Origin: Pseudomonas sp. MRSN 12121
Lineage (GTDB): Bacteria > Pseudomonadota > Gammaproteobacteria > Pseudomonadales > Pseudomonadaceae
Assembly (NCBI RefSeq): GCF_000931465.1
Contig: NZ_CP010892.1
Coordinates: forward strand, 1,736,001 to 1,800,000
Direction: 5' to 3'
Length of the DNA: 64,000 bases
The first letter of the stretch is position 1, and every line of letters begins with the position of its first letter. The notes under the pieces were generated by a model. That model was not told the origin of the DNA. It saw only the letters and a program-made list of their open reading frames with translations, and searched no databases. This document shows, piece by piece, positions 8,107 through 16,672 of this stretch. Both the position numbers and the translations under genes were made by a program.

Positions 8107-8532
8107 TCAATTTAGCCATTGTCGACGCCTTCTATGCCCGCCACTGGCGAAGATACCGCAGAGCAGGGCCAATAGCGCTACCCCGGCGCCGGTGACGAAC
8201 CATTGCTGCTGATCGGTCAGCAGGCGCGGCGTGCCACTGGCCTGGGCTTCGCGCAGTTGCAGCTTGAGGCGCTGGTTCTCCTGGCGCAGGCGGCTCAGCT
8301 GGGCGCTTTCGCGCTCGCTGTCGGCGTTCTGCAATTGCCGGCTCAGCTCTTCGCGCTGACGCTCGCTGTCCTTCAGGCGCTGCTGCAATTCGTTGATCTG
8401 GCTGCCGGCACTCAGGGACAAGGGCGTCGAATACCCCGTGTCCGCGGTTTCCTCGGCCGAGGCGGGCGCCCCGATGAATAGCATGACCCACAACAGATAC
8501 AACGGAGCTTGGTGTATCGGACCCTGGCGCAT
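8107..8532 (-). CDS. Membrane-anchored coiled-coil protein upstream of cpxR
   Basis: 141-aa protein. An N-terminal signal segment (LYLLWVMLFIGAPASA) is followed by a Gln/Glu/Arg/Leu-rich coiled coil at about residues 45-100 (INELQQRLKDSERQREEL and similar heptads). A C-terminal transmembrane helix (WFVTGAGVALLALLCGIFAS) then ends in a cluster of arginines. This architecture (exported N-terminus, coiled coil, C-terminal anchor) resembles the YgiM/TIGR04211-type proteins but without an SH3 domain. The start at 8532 is supported by AGGAG 7 nt upstream. It is the first gene of the unit leading into cpxR, which suggests an envelope-related role; the function is unknown. Confidence 0.72.
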   Translation of the reverse strand: MRQGPIHQAPLYLLWVMLFIGAPASAEETADTGYSTPLSLSAGSQINELQQRLKDSERQREELSRQLQNADSERESAQLSRLRQENQRLKLQLREAQASGTPRLLTDQQQWFVTGAGVALLALLCGIFASGGHRRRRQWLN

Positions 8533-8642
8533 CGGAACTCCTGATTCCAATCGAGTGTTGGGCACGTTGTCGGCAGTCGAACCAGAATAATGAGCGATTG
8601 AGAGCGCGATGAACCGATAAGGTTCACCGCGCGGGGGAGGAT

Positions 8643-8942
8643 TTACGGCAGGACTTGCTTGAATGGCTTGACCACGACGCTGGCATAGACGCCGGCGGCC
8701 ACGAACGGATCGGCGTCGGCCCAGGCCTGGGCGGCGCCCAGCGAGGCGAATTCGGCGACGATCAGGCTGCCGGTGAAACCTGCGGCGCCCGGATCATTGC
8801 TGTCGACGGCCGGGTGCGGGCCGGCCAGTACCACGCGGCCTTCATCCTTGAGTTGCTGCAACCGCTCCAGGTGCGCCGGGCGCGCGGCCAGGCGTTTTTC
8901 CAGGGAGTTGGCGACGTCTGTGGCAATGATTGCGTAAAGCAT
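8643..8942 (-). CDS. YciI family protein
   Basis: 99-aa protein of the YciI/YCII dimeric alpha-beta barrel fold, with the characteristic [28 protein letters not shown] start, the GPHPAVDS segment and the [19 protein letters not shown] motif that contains the conserved Asp and His/Pro surroundings. The family is structurally related to muconolactone isomerases; its reaction is unknown. It begins 1 nt after the stop of yciB (TGA-C-ATG on the minus strand), so the two are translationally coupled. Confidence 0.88.
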   Translation of the reverse strand: MLYAIIATDVANSLEKRLAARPAHLERLQQLKDEGRVVLAGPHPAVDSNDPGAAGFTGSLIVAEFASLGAAQAWADADPFVAAGVYASVVVKPFKQVLP

Positions 8943-8943
8943 G

Positions 8944-9540
8944 TCAGTCCTCGGTTTTCGGCGTGGTGGATTCGGTGTCGTGAAGGTGGCGCGACAGGTA
9001 GATGCCCTGTCCGACCAGGAACAGTACGGTCATGCCCAGGCTGCCGAAGACCTTGAAGTCGACCCAGATGCTCTGGAAGGTGAAGGCGACGAACAGGTTG
9101 GCGGCGCCGCAGAACAGGAAGAAGGCGATCCAGGCGATGTTCAGGCGGGTCCAGACCGGATCCGGCAGGGTCAGCGCGTGGCCCATGATGCGCTTGATCA
9201 GCAGGCGGTCACCGACGAAGTGGCTGCCGATGAAGGCCAGGGCGAACAGCCAGTTGACCACCGGGGCTTTCCATTTGAGGAAGGTTTCGCTGTGGAAAGC
9301 CAGGGTCAGGCTGCCGAACACCAGGCAGGCGATCAGGGTCAGCCACTGGCTTTTTTCCAGTTTGCGCTGGGAAATGAACAGCGCGCCGTATACCACCAGG
9401 GAACTGATGATCAACACCGCGGTGGCGCTGTAGATGCCGCCGACGGTCAGTTGCTGACCGGCAATGTCGACGACGCGGGGATCGATTTTGTAGACGATGA
9501 AGAACAGGAACAGCGGGATGAAGTCGATGAATTGTTTCAC
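8944..9540 (-). CDS. yciB: Inner membrane septation-type protein YciB
   Basis: 198-aa integral membrane protein of the YciB/IspA (intracellular septation protein A) family. It has five or more hydrophobic segments and the family motifs [13 protein letters not shown] near the N-terminus, [24 protein letters not shown] in the centre and [16 protein letters not shown] near the C-terminus. YciB is implicated in cell-envelope and division-associated membrane processes. The start is the GTG at 9540; the frame stays open to 10467 only as antisense to the divergent PHP gene. It is coupled to yciI downstream. Confidence 0.88.
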   Translation of the reverse strand: MKQFIDFIPLFLFFIVYKIDPRVVDIAGQQLTVGGIYSATAVLIISSLVVYGALFISQRKLEKSQWLTLIACLVFGSLTLAFHSETFLKWKAPVVNWLFALAFIGSHFVGDRLLIKRIMGHALTLPDPVWTRLNIAWIAFFLFCGAANLFVAFTFQSIWVDFKVFGSLGMTVLFLVGQGIYLSRHLHDTESTTPKTED

Positions 9541-9627
9541 AGTGGCAGCCAGAAGCAGGATGTGTCGGCATAATAACAAACATCCCTGACGGCGAAAGCG
9601 CCAGCTGACTTGAGGTTGAACAGTCCC

Positions 9628-10491
9628 GTGAATGTCGATTTGCACTGCCACAGCACGGCCTCCGATGGCGCCCTGGCGCCCGCGGCTCTGGTTGCGCGTG
9701 CGTACGAGAAAGGCGTGCGAGTCCTGGCCCTGACCGACCATGACACCCTCGAAGGCCTCGACGAGGCGCGTTTCGCGGCGCAGGAGCTGGGCATGCAACT
9801 GGTCAATGGCGTCGAGCTGTCCTGCACCTGGGGCGGGGCGACCATTCATGTGCTGGGCTACGGTTTCGACGTCAATGCACCCGCCCTGGTCGAGGCCATC
9901 GAAAAACTGCACGATGGCCGCTGGCTGCGGTCCGAAGAAATAGGCCGCAAGCTTGCGCTCAAGGGCATGCCGGGGGCGCTGGAAGGCGCCCGGGCGATCC
10001 AGCGGGAACTGGGCGACAGCGGCAATGCCCCGGCCCGTCCGCATTTCGCCGATTACCTGGTGCGTGCGGGCTTCGTGAAGGACCGCGCCGAGGCGTTTCG
10101 CAAGTGGCTGGGGGCCGGCAAGCTGGGCGACGTCAAGCAGCACTGGCCGACCCTCGAGGAAACCGTCGGGACGCTGCGCGCCGCGGGGGCCTGGGTCAGC
10201 CTGGCCCATCCCTGGCATTACGATTTCACCCGCAGCAAACGTCGCCGGCTGATTGCCGACTATATTCAAGCGGGAGGTCAGGCGATCGAGGTGGTCAACG
10301 GCCACCAGCCTGCCGAGCAGGTAGGCAGCCTGGCGATCCTGGCCCGGGAGTTCGGTCTGCTGGTGAGCGCCGGCAGTGATTTTCATGGCCCTGGAGGCTG
10401 GTCCGAGATTGGCGAGTATCGCCCTGTCCCGGAAGACCTGCCGCCGCTCTGGTGTCGGTTCAAACATGACCCAATTATTGCCGCCGTCTGA
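9628..10491 (+). CDS. PHP-domain phosphoesterase (Rnm/TrpH type)
   Basis: 287-aa metal-dependent phosphoesterase of the PHP superfamily. The metal-binding motifs are visible: [13 protein letters not shown] at the very N-terminus, LTDHDTLEG, the glutamate in NGVELSC, the histidine in SLAHPWHYD and the closing GSDFHGPG. The Rnm (YciV/TrpH) group in E. coli trims RNA 5' ends as a 5'-3' exonuclease and also acts on 3',5'-bisphosphonucleotides. The GTG at 9628 gives the usual family N-terminus, with TGAGG somewhat far upstream; a TTG at 9610 is the alternative. It is divergent from yciB and is the first gene of a collinear series leading to scpB. Confidence 0.87.
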   Translation: MNVDLHCHSTASDGALAPAALVARAYEKGVRVLALTDHDTLEGLDEARFAAQELGMQLVNGVELSCTWGGATIHVLGYGFDVNAPALVEAIEKLHDGRWLRSEEIGRKLALKGMPGALEGARAIQRELGDSGNAPARPHFADYLVRAGFVKDRAEAFRKWLGAGKLGDVKQHWPTLEETVGTLRAAGAWVSLAHPWHYDFTRSKRRRLIADYIQAGGQAIEVVNGHQPAEQVGSLAILAREFGLLVSAGSDFHGPGGWSEIGEYRPVPEDLPPLWCRFKHDPIIAAV

Positions 10492-10504
10492 ACAGGTAGA
10501 GAAT

Positions 10505-11134
10505 GTGAGTCAATTTTTCCAGATTCATCCGGAAAACCCGCAACCGCGCCTGATCAAGCAGGCTGTCGAAATCATCCGCGCCGGTGGCGTGGTGATCTAC
10601 CCGACCGATTCGTCCTACGCCATTGGCTGCCAGATCGGCGACAAGGGTGCGGTCGAACGCGTGCGGCGCCTGCGGCAACTGGACGACAAGCACAACTTCG
10701 CGCTGATCTGCAGCGACCTGTCGCAGCTGGGCCTGTTCGCCAAGATCGATACCGGCACCTTCCGCCTGCTCAAGGCCCACTTGCCTGGGCCCTACACCTT
10801 TATCCTCAACGCCACCCGCGAAGTACCGCGGCTGTTGCTGCATGCGAAGAAGCGCACCATCGGCCTGCGGGTGCCGAGCCATCCGATCGCCCTGGCGCTG
10901 CTGTCCGAACTCGGCGAGCCGCTGATGAGCGTCAGCCTGATCATGCCCGGCGAAACCGAGCCGATGAGCGATCCTTATGAAATGCGCCAGCTGCTCGAAC
11001 ATCAGGTCGACCTGATCATCGACGGCGGTTTTGGCGGCATCAAGGCTTCCACCGTGATCAACCTGGCCGATGGCGAGCCGGAAGTGATCCGTGTCGGCTG
11101 CGGCGACCCGACCCCCTTCATGGCCGAGGCCTAG
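10505..11134 (+). CDS. L-threonylcarbamoyladenylate synthase-like protein (YciO family)
   Basis: 209-aa Sua5/YciO/YrdC-fold protein. Visible are the N-terminal [24 protein letters not shown] nucleotide-binding region, [18 protein letters not shown] and the [12 protein letters not shown] segment. It belongs to the YciO branch, which shares the TsaC fold that makes threonylcarbamoyl-AMP for tRNA t6A, but whose own role is less certain. The GTG start at 10505 gives the expected [21 protein letters not shown]-terminus. The stop abuts the scpA ATG directly. Confidence 0.87.
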   Translation: MSQFFQIHPENPQPRLIKQAVEIIRAGGVVIYPTDSSYAIGCQIGDKGAVERVRRLRQLDDKHNFALICSDLSQLGLFAKIDTGTFRLLKAHLPGPYTFILNATREVPRLLLHAKKRTIGLRVPSHPIALALLSELGEPLMSVSLIMPGETEPMSDPYEMRQLLEHQVDLIIDGGFGGIKASTVINLADGEPEVIRVGCGDPTPFMAEA

Positions 11135-11953
11135 ATGTCCGCAGTGGAAACCGTCGACGACCAGGCCGGAGCGCAGCAGGAGCTGCCCTTCGCGGTGGTG
11201 TATGGCCAGGCGGTCATGGAAATGCCGCTGGACCTGTACATTCCGCCGGATGCCCTGGAAGTCTTTCTCGAGGCCTTCGAAGGCCCGCTCGACCTGCTGC
11301 TGTACCTGATCCGCAAGCAGAACATCGACATCCTCGACATCCCGGTGGCGGAAATCACCCGCCAGTACATGGGGTATGTCGAGCTGATGCAGTCGGTGCG
11401 CCTGGAGCTGGCCGCCGAATACCTGGTGATGGCGGCCATGCTCGCCGAGATCAAGTCGCGCATGCTGCTGCCGCGCTCGGCCGAGGTCGAGGAGGACGAA
11501 GAAGACCCGCGTGCTGAACTGATCCGGCGCCTGCAGGAGTACGAGCGCTTCAAGGCCGCCGCCGAGGGGATCGACGGTTTGAGCCGGGTCGGCCGCGACG
11601 TGATAGTGCCCAAGCTCGATGCCCCCGAGGCCCGGGCGCGCAAGCTGCTGCCGGATGTGGCGCTGGAAGAGGTGCTGATGTCGATGGCCGAGGTGCTGCG
11701 CCGCGGCGACATGTTCGAGAGCCACCAGGTCAGCCGCGAGGCCCTATCGACCCGCGAGCGCATGAGCGATGTGCTGGAGCGCCTCAAGGGCGGCGGGTTC
11801 GTGCCTTTCGTCGAGCTGTTCAGCGCCGAGGAAGGACGCCTGGGGGTGGTCGTGACCTTCATGGCGATCCTCGAACTGGTCAAGGAATCCCTGGTCGAGC
11901 TGGTACAGAACGAGCCTTTCGCGGCTATCCATGTGCGGGCGCGAGCCGAATAA
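11135..11953 (+). CDS. scpA: Segregation and condensation protein A
   Basis: 272-aa kleisin. The conserved N-terminal signature FEGPLDLLLYLIRKQNIDILDIPVAEITRQYM spans residues about 47-78, followed by the MAAMLAEIKSRMLLP helix and the C-terminal winged helix (VVTFMAILELVKESLVEL). ScpA bridges SMC heads and binds ScpB dimers in chromosome condensation. The ATG directly follows the TAG of the YciO gene; a downstream ATG near residue 29 (MEMPLDLYIPPD) is a possible alternative start. scpB follows after 12 nt. Confidence 0.92.
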   Translation: MSAVETVDDQAGAQQELPFAVVYGQAVMEMPLDLYIPPDALEVFLEAFEGPLDLLLYLIRKQNIDILDIPVAEITRQYMGYVELMQSVRLELAAEYLVMAAMLAEIKSRMLLPRSAEVEEDEEDPRAELIRRLQEYERFKAAAEGIDGLSRVGRDVIVPKLDAPEARARKLLPDVALEEVLMSMAEVLRRGDMFESHQVSREALSTRERMSDVLERLKGGGFVPFVELFSAEEGRLGVVVTFMAILELVKESLVELVQNEPFAAIHVRARAE

Positions 11954-11965
11954 CGAGCAAAAACA

Positions 11966-12985
11966 ATGAATCTGACTGAACCCCGCGAGCTGGCGCCGCT
12001 GCTCGAAGCCTTTCTGTTGGCCTCGGGAAAACCGCAATCCATGGAACGCCTGTTCGAACTCTTCGAGGAGGGCGAGCGGCCGGACCCGGCGGTCTTCAAG
12101 AAGGCGCTGGCGATCCTGGGCAAATCCTGCGAGGGTCGCGCCTTCGAACTCAAGGAAGTGGCTTCCGGATATCGCCTGCAGGTGCGGGAAAAATTCGCCC
12201 CTTGGGTCGGCCGTCTGTGGGAAGAGCGGCCTCAGCGTTATTCCCGGGCGATGCTGGAGACCCTGGCGCTGATTGCCTACCGCCAGCCGATCACCCGTGG
12301 CGAAATCGAAGATGTGCGCGGGGTGGCGGTCAACAGCCAGATCGTCAAGACGCTGCTGGAGCGCGAGTGGATCCGGGTGGTCGGTTACCGCGACGTGCCC
12401 GGCAAGCCGGCGATGTTTGCGACCACCAAGGCCTTTCTCGATCATTTCAACCTGAAGAGCCTCGACGAGCTGCCGACGCTGGCCGAACTGCGGGAGATCG
12501 AAACCGAGCCGGCCCTCGACTTCGACGACGCGCCGGTGCCCGCCAGCCTGCAGGCCCTGGCCGATGCCAGCGCCGAGCCGGAAGAGCCCAAGGAAGAGAC
12601 CAGTTTCCACACCTTGCTGCTGGAGCTGGATTCGATGGAAGAAGGCCTCAAGACCGATTTCGACGACCTGCACCGCGACGGCGCGGTTGATTCGTTCGGG
12701 GAGGAGGTTGTGGCCGATACAGGGCTGGAGGCCGAGTTCAAGGCTGAAACTGATGCCGAAGCCGAGCATGAACGTGAACATGAAGCCGAGCCGGAAACGG
12801 CTGCTGGCGACGATTCGGAGCAGGACCCCGAAGACGATGTGCTCCGCGTCGCCGAAGCCCGGGCCAAGCTGCTGGTGGCGGTGGCGGCCCTGGAACCGCC
12901 GGCTCCGGAGCTGAGCGACGAAGAAGCCGAAGCCCTGGCGCTGGCCGAGGCCATCGAAAACGAAAGACGCGAACAGGAAGACTGA
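11966..12985 (+). CDS. scpB: Segregation and condensation protein B
   Basis: 339-aa ScpB. The tandem winged-helix core is at residues about 5-180, with ELAPLLEAFLLASGKPQSMERL and SRAMLETLALIAYRQPITRGEIEDVRGVAVNS, which is the family hallmark. The segment from about 195 to the end is a long, strongly acidic low-complexity tail of Glu/Asp/Ala runs that is absent in short ScpB proteins and probably disordered. ScpB dimers stabilise the SMC-ScpA complex. The gene is cotranscribed with scpA. Confidence 0.92.
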   Translation: MNLTEPRELAPLLEAFLLASGKPQSMERLFELFEEGERPDPAVFKKALAILGKSCEGRAFELKEVASGYRLQVREKFAPWVGRLWEERPQRYSRAMLETLALIAYRQPITRGEIEDVRGVAVNSQIVKTLLEREWIRVVGYRDVPGKPAMFATTKAFLDHFNLKSLDELPTLAELREIETEPALDFDDAPVPASLQALADASAEPEEPKEETSFHTLLLELDSMEEGLKTDFDDLHRDGAVDSFGEEVVADTGLEAEFKAETDAEAEHEREHEAEPETAAGDDSEQDPEDDVLRVAEARAKLLVAVAALEPPAPELSDEEAEALALAEAIENERREQED

Positions 12986-12993
12986 AGGCCTGC

Positions 12994-13084
12994 GTAGGAG
13001 CGAAGCTTGCTCGCGATCTGCAACGACGCGTTATTCCTGACATACCGCATCAAGGCTTATCGCGAGCAAGCTTCGCTCCTGCAG
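12994..13084. repeat. REP doublet between scpB and rluB
   Basis: Inverted pair GTAGGAGCGAAGCTTGCTCGCGAT at 12994-13017 and TATCGCGAGCAAGCTTCGCTCCTGCAG at 13058-13084. This is the GCTTGCTCGCGA variant, not the CTTGCCCGCGA variant found at the other four loci. Confidence 0.85.
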
Positions 13085-13271
13085 GTCGGGCCGGGTATCC
13101 ACCGGCCAGCGGAAAAATCGGCTGGCCGGCACTTATCGACTAGTCTGTGATGCGCAATCGGCGTCATGGGCGTATGATTCGCGACCCTTTGGCGATCCCT
13201 TCGCCACAAGATCAGTATTGACCAGCATCCAGGCCGCTCGAGCCTGGATCGACACACCGGGAGGTGCCCAG

Positions 13272-14495
13272 ATGAGTGAAGATCAGCAAGACCAGGAAAT
13301 CCGTCCAGCCGGCGAAAAGCTGCAGAAAGTCCTGGCCCGTATCGGCGTCGGCTCGCGCCGCGATGTGGAGTCCTGGATCAGCCAGGGCCGGATCAAGGTC
13401 AACGGCGTTGCCGCCACCCTCGGCCTGCGCGTCGACCTGCATGACGCCATCTCCATCGATGGCAAGGTGATCAAGCGCGAAGAGGCGTCCGAATCGGTCC
13501 GCCGCGTGATCATGTACAACAAGCCCGACGGTGAAATCTGCACCCGCGACGACCCGGAAGGCCGCCCGACCGTGTTCGACAAGCTGCCGCGTCCGAAAGA
13601 AGGCCGCTGGATCAACATCGGCCGCCTCGACATCAACACCACCGGCCTGCTGATGTTCACCACCGACGGTGAGCTGGCCAATCGCCTGATGCACCCGTCC
13701 TACGAGATGGACCGCGAGTATGCGGTGCGTGTGCGTGGCGAAGTCGACGACGAGATGATCGAACGCCTGAAAGCCGGGGTGATGCTCGAAGACGGTCCGG
13801 CCAAGTTCACCGACATCCAGCAAGCGCCGGGTGGCGAAGGGTTCAACCACTGGTACCACTGCGTGGTGATGGAAGGTCGCAACCGCGAAGTACGTCGCCT
13901 GTGGGAATCCCAGGGCCTGGTGGTGAGCCGCCTGAAGCGTGTGCGTTTCGGTCCGGTGTTCCTCAACTCCGACCTGCCGATGGGGCGCTGGCGCGAAATG
14001 AGCCAGTACGAAGTCGACATTCTCAGTGCCGAAGTCGGTCTGACCCCGGTGGCGATGCCGCAACTGAACGCCAAGAGCAAGGACAAGCTGGAACGTATGC
14101 AGCGCAAGTCCTCGCGGCCGATGGCCAAGGGCGAGCGCGTGCGCACCCTGCGTCCTGCCGTGGGCGCGCCTGCCGCCGGTGCTCCGCGCCCGGCGCGCGA
14201 GCCGCAGCTCGAAGGCGAGCGTCCGGGCCGCAAGCCTGCGTCGCGCCAGGATGGTGAGCGCGCGCCACGGGCGCCGCGTCCGGCGGCCGGTCGCGGGGCC
14301 GGGCGTGAAGAGTCGGGGCGTGGCACGCCGGTGGCGGATCGTCCGAGCGATACCAAGCGCCCGGCCAAGCCGGCGCCGAAGTCCAAGCGTCCGGGGATCG
14401 TCCTGGTCGACAAGGATGCGCCGTCGGGCAAGCGTCGCGGGGCCCCGGCCGGTTCCGGCCAGCGCCCGGGCTTCGGTCGCCGCAAGCCTGAGTGA
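13272..14495 (+). CDS. rluB: 23S rRNA pseudouridine(2605) synthase
   Basis: 407-aa RsuA-family pseudouridine synthase. The S4 RNA-binding domain is at residues about 15-60 (LQKVLARIGVGSRRDVESWISQGRI), and the catalytic domain holds the nucleophilic Asp120 in GRLDINTTGLL. The HWYHCVVMEGRNREVRRLWE motif is also characteristic. From about residue 270 the protein is a basic Arg/Pro/Gly/Ala tail of over 130 residues, probably disordered and RNA-binding. The ATG at 13272 is chosen because GGGAGG lies 7 nt upstream. A strong, potentially bidirectional terminator follows. Confidence 0.92.
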   Translation: MSEDQQDQEIRPAGEKLQKVLARIGVGSRRDVESWISQGRIKVNGVAATLGLRVDLHDAISIDGKVIKREEASESVRRVIMYNKPDGEICTRDDPEGRPTVFDKLPRPKEGRWINIGRLDINTTGLLMFTTDGELANRLMHPSYEMDREYAVRVRGEVDDEMIERLKAGVMLEDGPAKFTDIQQAPGGEGFNHWYHCVVMEGRNREVRRLWESQGLVVSRLKRVRFGPVFLNSDLPMGRWREMSQYEVDILSAEVGLTPVAMPQLNAKSKDKLERMQRKSSRPMAKGERVRTLRPAVGAPAAGAPRPAREPQLEGERPGRKPASRQDGERAPRAPRPAAGRGAGREESGRGTPVADRPSDTKRPAKPAPKSKRPGIVLVDKDAPSGKRRGAPAGSGQRPGFGRRKPE

Positions 14496-14532
14496 GGCAG
14501 CCTTGAGCTGCAAGCTGTAAGCCACAAGAAAA

Positions 14533-14563
14533 AACGCCAACCTCAGGGTTGGCGTTTTTTTTT
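14533..14563. terminator. Bidirectional rho-independent terminator
   Basis: AACGCCAACC (14533-14542), loop TCAG, GGTTGGCGTT (14547-14556), then a run of T to 14563. A-rich sequence precedes the stem, so it could terminate both rluB (+) and the convergent M29 peptidase gene (-). Confidence 0.9.
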
Positions 14564-14588
14564 GCGCTTCGGCGTATCGCGAGCAGTG

Positions 14589-15548
14589 CTAGAACACGAA
14601 CCTGCCATCGAACACCGGCTTGTCGTCCAGGGCCAGCACGCCGCTGGCGAAGATCAGGTCCAGGTGATGGCTGCCCTTGGCGCCGCCGCCCAGCCCCAGG
14701 TGCAGGCCGCAGTGGCGTTCCTCGAAACCCGAGTTGCGCGCATACAGCGCCTTCACCCCCTCGTTGGTGCCGATGCCCAGTTCCTCGATGCGCCGGTTGG
14801 ACGGGTTGGCGTCCAGGTACTTGTTGAAGTCGTCCTCCAGCCCCGGGACGTCGGTGGCGATGCCGCTGATGGTGGAGTTCTCGATCCACAGTTCCAGCGG
14901 CGATTGCAGCACCCCGTACTTGCGGGCGAAGGGAATGGTGCCGAGGAAGGTGCCGACGAATTTCACCTGGCCATTGATCGCCTCGCTGTGGCTGGCCACC
15001 TCGCCGGGGGCGAGGTCGTAATTGCCTACGCCGTTGATGTTGGTCCACTTCTTGATGCTGTTCAGCGGGGTCTCGAAGTGCGAGCCGTGCTCGTCGCGAA
15101 AGCTCAGGGTGGTGGCGTCGGCCATGTGGCGGATCAGGGTGGCGTTGAGCTCGGCGATGCGTTGCGGTGCGACGCTGAAGGTGTCGTAGAAGTAGTCGCC
15201 GTAATCCTTGAACAGCAGTGATTTCTTCCAGTTCTCGGCCATCACGCTTTGCAGCGCCTGGATGAACGCCGGGCCTTGCGGGCGGGGTGGCGAGAGGGTG
15301 GAAGAGTCGTAGAAGAAGATATACAGATCGCAATCGGCGATGGCCTGGGCCAGCACCGCTGTCGGCTCCAGGTCGAGGCGCAGGGCGTCGAAGCGAAATG
15401 GCGCACGGGCTTGCGTGATGACGGCGGCGCTGGTGGCCGCGTACTCGGCGGTGTGGCCGATCAGGACCTTGGCGGACGGATTGCCGGCCAGGGCTGGGTG
15501 GTGCTCGAGGTAATACAGGAAATGCCGGATAGCTGCGGTGTTGTCCAT
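14589..15548 (-). CDS. M29-type metallopeptidase-like protein
   Basis: 319-aa protein whose C-terminal half carries the metal-ligand pattern of peptidase family M29 (AmpS/aminopeptidase T). The ligands are Glu183 in PGEV, Glu256 in EELGIGTNEG, His283 in CGLHLGLGG, and His295 and Asp297 in SHHLDLI. All five expected ligands are present, so it is likely catalytic. The N-terminal half is divergent from textbook M29 enzymes, and related folds also include ring-cleaving dioxygenases such as NicX, so substrate and even reaction type are uncertain. A GGGAGGA lies before the ATG at 15548. It sits 70 nt downstream of a 45-46-codon peptide gene on the same strand, so a peptide-processing role is a reasonable hypothesis but not shown. 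Confidence 0.65.
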   Translation of the reverse strand: MDNTAAIRHFLYYLEHHPALAGNPSAKVLIGHTAEYAATSAAVITQARAPFRFDALRLDLEPTAVLAQAIADCDLYIFFYDSSTLSPPRPQGPAFIQALQSVMAENWKKSLLFKDYGDYFYDTFSVAPQRIAELNATLIRHMADATTLSFRDEHGSHFETPLNSIKKWTNINGVGNYDLAPGEVASHSEAINGQVKFVGTFLGTIPFARKYGVLQSPLELWIENSTISGIATDVPGLEDDFNKYLDANPSNRRIEELGIGTNEGVKALYARNSGFEERHCGLHLGLGGGAKGSHHLDLIFASGVLALDDKPVFDGRFVF

Positions 15549-15618
15549 GGATCCTCCCTGACGGACAGCGAATGGCGGCAGGGGCGGCCGCCGGGCCACC
15601 CCTGCCTGGAGGCCCTTT

Positions 15619-15759
15619 TTACAGAGGCCACATCGCCGTGCCGAACGGTACGACCGCGTCGGCTTGCATCATTTCCACCGCGGCCTCGTGGGTCGCCGCT
15701 TCAAACCAATCGTCCAGTTGCAGTTCAGTGTCCAAGTCTTTTTCCAGTGCTTGCATCAT
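15619..15759 (-). CDS. Small acidic peptide (45-46 aa) upstream of the M29-like peptidase
   Basis: Short frame with two consecutive ATG codons (15757-15759 and 15754-15756). The second is 7 nt after a clear AGGAG, making it the better start and giving 45 aa. The N-terminal part is acidic and amphipathic (KDLDTELQLDDWFEAATHEAA). The C-terminal part is neutral and hydrophobic, with the distinct ending VVPFGTAMWPL. The two halves, leader-like acidic then short hydrophobic core, resemble ribosomally made peptide precursors, but no maturation enzyme other than the peptidase-like gene is adjacent. I do not recognise a family. The codons fit the host, and the good ribosome binding site supports translation. 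Confidence 0.6.
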   Translation of the reverse strand: MMQALEKDLDTELQLDDWFEAATHEAAVEMMQADAVVPFGTAMWPL

Positions 15760-16080
15760 GAATCTCCTAGATGACTATTTCGGATAAAAGCAGTCTGTGA
15801 GACGGCTCGGGGATTGGGCGGGGGAGTGGTGCGCTGTGCCGCAAAACCCGAATCGTTCGGCTTGCCCGCGTGTGGCCTGGCAAGTGGCTGGAAACCTAGT
15901 CCAGGGTTTTTCGGAATGCAAAAAAATAATTAAATTAATTTTGTTGAACTTTTTTTTCCGTTTTTTCCTCGGATTTTTCTCAAGAAAAAACAAAAAGCTG
16001 AGCCATCAGACAGAAAAAATATCGCGCGCCGTCAATTTGCAGGCGCCGGCGCGACGGATCTCAAGTGGCAAAAATACCTT
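15760..16080. other. AT-rich gene-poor segment
   Basis: No credible coding frame. From about 15905 to 16020 the sequence is dominated by A and T runs (for example ATAATTAAATTAATTTTG and TTTTTTTTCCG), in strong contrast to the GC-rich surroundings. It probably contains the minus-strand promoter of the small-peptide/M29 unit and is the type of sequence bound by MvaT-like silencers. It lies at the junction between the rluB and aroP blocks. Confidence 0.6.
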
Positions 16081-16165
16081 CCAGCTTGTAAAGAAAACCT
16101 GACGAAAAGCGCGCCCTGACGTCATGGAATCGAGCCTCGCCCCAGGCTGTAAGAAAATCCTGCCG
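16081..16165. repeat. Degenerate 24-nt direct repeat (possible promoter/operator pair)
   Basis: Copies at 16081-16104 and 16142-16165 match at 18 of 24 positions, start to start 61 nt. Both contain CCAG...TGTAA followed by an A-rich AAA(A) and CCTG. The TGTAAGAAAA element of copy 2 followed at 16174 by CGATAA resembles an ECF-sigma promoter, but spacing is uncertain. A micro-ORF with a strong Shine-Dalgarno begins at 16279. Confidence 0.4.
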
Positions 16166-16278
16166 GCCCCCTGGCGATAACCGCCGCCAGACGGCTCCGA
16201 GCCGCTTGTGCCGCGGGCTCAAGGCAGGTGTCATGCAACCCATGCCTGTGTGCAGGTGCATAACAAGAAGGAGGCGCA

Positions 16279-16428
16279 ATGAACGCCGAGGCTCACCTCA
16301 ACCGACTCTCCGTGAAGGGCGATCACTGTCGCGCCTTCGTCCACGACCCCGACGGGTCTGTCCCGAATCCCGCCGCCGATGCCGAGCATCGAGCAGGCCC
16401 CAGGCGATTCCGGCTCCCGACGCGCTGA
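16279..16428 (+). CDS. Possible micro-ORF (49 aa), unknown
   Basis: ATG preceded by AAGGAGG at optimal distance, encoding a 49-aa hydrophilic peptide rich in Arg, Pro, His and Asp (MNAEAHLNRLSVKGDHCRAF at the start, RRFRLPTR at the end). There is no membrane segment and no recognised family. The excellent ribosome binding site and the upstream TGTAAGAAAA repeats are the only support. It could equally be the remnant of a longer gene whose 3' part has been lost. The region continues without a gene to the aroP leader. Confidence 0.3.
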   Translation: MNAEAHLNRLSVKGDHCRAFVHDPDGSVPNPAADAEHRAGPRRFRLPTR

Positions 16429-16461
16429 TAAGCCGCGTCTGGCGGCAGGGAGTCAGGGGTG

Positions 16462-16467
16462 TACAAT
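16462..16467 (+). promoter_or_regulatory. Possible -10 element of the aroP transcript
   Basis: GTGTACAATGCGCGG contains a near-consensus TACAAT at 16462-16467. No convincing -35 is seen 17 nt upstream. If used, it gives an untranslated leader of more than 300 nt before the permease gene, containing the 20-codon leader ORF at 16673 and a CAAGGC-TACCC-GCCTTG hairpin near 16592-16608. Confidence 0.35.
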
Positions 16468-16672
16468 GCGCGGCGTTTTAACTGTGACCCAACTGCGTAT
16501 CCGCGCATTTTGCGCCCCAACGACTGGTTTCGATGCATGGCGAGCCCCGGCTCCGCAGGTTCGAGACATTTCCCAAGGCCAATAATCTCAAGGCTACCCG
16601 CCTTGTTCACTCCGCCGCGTCACAAGCGTGGTGGGTTCGATTTCGTCACAGATAAAAACAAACAGGTGACGC

